DNA from: Sporobacter sp963675425
Lineage (GTDB): Bacteria > Bacillota > Clostridia > Oscillospirales > Oscillospiraceae
DNA: 64,000 nt
Direction of reading: 5' to 3'
Assembly: GCA_963675425.1 (NCBI GenBank)
Contig: OY776214.1
Location: 2,914,001-2,978,000 of the forward strand
A program made the translations under genes and the position numbers. Below are positions 63,375-64,000 of this stretch, piece after piece; position 1 is the stretch's first letter; each line of letters opens with the position of its first letter. The notes beneath the pieces were generated by a model. That model ran no database searches, was not told the origin of the DNA, and saw only the letters and a list, made by a program, of their open reading frames with translations.

Positions 63375-63400
63375 AAACACCCGCCGGTTGGCGGGTGTTT
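63375..63400. terminator. Hairpin terminator
   Basis: aaacacccgcc-ggtt-ggcgggtgttt, between convergent small genes. It overlaps the end of the minus-strand gene. Confidence 0.7.
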
Positions 63401-63575
63401 ACGTATTGTTATTGTTATTATCCTTATTGAGCTTTTTTTGCCGTCTTTGTTCTTTCCATTGCTTGAATTTACCTTTTCTGAGCAAATAGACAACAAGCAC
63501 TACTAAACAAATGATACCAACGTATTCGATGATCGCGTAAACAATCCAGCTGAGGATCAAGGATTTACTATCCAT
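63399..63575 (-). CDS. Small single-span membrane protein
   Basis: A 58-residue protein from the ATG at 63575 (AGGGAG upstream). The helix is SWIVYAIIEYVGIICLVVLV; the tail is highly basic with Asn-rich end (KGKFKQWKEQRRQKKLNKDN). Unknown function. Confidence 0.6.
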   Translation of the reverse strand: MDSKSLILSWIVYAIIEYVGIICLVVLVVYLLRKGKFKQWKEQRRQKKLNKDNNNNNT

Positions 63576-63692
63576 AAAATTCTCCCTGCCGTCAGAAATA
63601 ACCCGAGGTTCTAAAAAACATTGTACACCTGGGGGCACAATTTGCAAAGTGATTCTGAAATAAATACGCCTGGACCGGGTTGTCCCCGGGGA

Positions 63693-63875
63693 TCAGAAGG
63701 TCGCTGGCTTCTGATCGTTGTCCGTTGTTTCTTGATTGATTCTAAGCTGAAGCAGCTTATTAGCTTTAAGTAAAACCATGAAAATCAATACAAATAAAGC
63801 GATGCCTCCGGCTACCATGACGAATAAGACCACCATGTTAAATATCTGTATCAAGATGTCGGTGAAAGTTATCAT
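63693..63875 (-). CDS. Small single-span membrane protein
   Basis: A 60-residue protein, ATG with GGAGG upstream. A long hydrophobic helix (IFNMVVLFVMVAGGIALFVL) followed by a charged tail (LRINQETTDNDQ). It is in tandem with the gene at 63575; both look like small membrane peptides of one locus. Unknown function. Confidence 0.6.
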   Translation of the reverse strand: MITFTDILIQIFNMVVLFVMVAGGIALFVLIFMVLLKANKLLQLRINQETTDNDQKPATF

Positions 63876-64000
63876 AATAGACCTCCGTTGCTATCCGGAC
63901 ATAACTCTAAGTACCTTATATGCACCTTAGTTCGTCCTGCGGGCGCTTAAACAGCTGGCAGCACCCGCTCTCTGGGCGGGGGGGGGGCCATAAGATCACT

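Noticed and set aside
63978..63987. G-run of biological meaning
   Set aside because: Homopolymer at the window edge with no gene near; may be sequencing or assembly noise.

Overview
The window looks like the chromosome of a spore-forming, anaerobic Clostridia-type Firmicute. Evidence: a PdaB-type sporulation polysaccharide deacetylase, a BlaI/M56 pair, cyclic-di-GMP-I (GEMM-I) riboswitches, an HD-GYP phosphodiesterase, a Wzz/CpsD/CpsB kinase-phosphatase trio, and strong AGGAGG ribosome sites. No species is assigned.

Layout. (1) 1-4645, host chromosome: 3' end of a chemoreceptor, a BlaI repressor with an M56 sensor protease, a lipoprotein, and the 3' part of a pdaB-like gene. (2) 4646-60471, one 55.8-kb integrated element. 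A large serine recombinase lies just inside its left edge. The element splits pdaB: the 5' part of the gene lies at 60469-61020. Joining the halves at a shared GA dinucleotide restores an uninterrupted 261-codon frame and the deacetylase motif 4, and the outward arms of the element rebuild a near-perfectly symmetric attP. (3) 60472-64000, host again: pdaB 5' part, a cold-shock protein, an HD-GYP protein and small membrane proteins.

Inside the element, 6-19.8 kb is a patchwork: a small operon with a zinc-ribbon/PD-(D/E)XK nuclease, a c-di-GMP riboswitch ahead of a 50-residue membrane peptide, IS256, IS21, IS110 and IS1182 copies or relics, a tRNA-Leu 3' half and a group II intron tail. From 19.8 to 36.8 kb is an AT-rich Wzx/Wzy exopolysaccharide cluster. 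It is followed by four tandem c-di-GMP riboswitches (36.96-40.01 kb, split by an IS21 copy) leading into a secreted glycosidase-like protein. From 42.1 to 48.9 kb is a RiPP cluster: PqqD-like protein, radical SAM/SPASM enzyme, two Cys-containing precursor peptides, HPr-kinase-like protein, S26-type peptidase, and a divergent ABC exporter with a nucleotidyltransferase-like protein. From 48.9 to 60.4 kb there are IS remnants, an Ntn hydrolase, a decayed MBL/LTD gene with DUF3006, a frameshifted Rhs toxin with a beta-propeller neighbour, and IS66 and IS1182 relics.

I see no relaxase, coupling protein, type IV secretion, terminase or capsid gene, so the element looks neither conjugative nor phage-like. 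The most notable ideas are: a skin-like element that may excise to rebuild a sporulation gene, a four-aptamer c-di-GMP array beside an exopolysaccharide locus, and an undescribed RiPP cluster.
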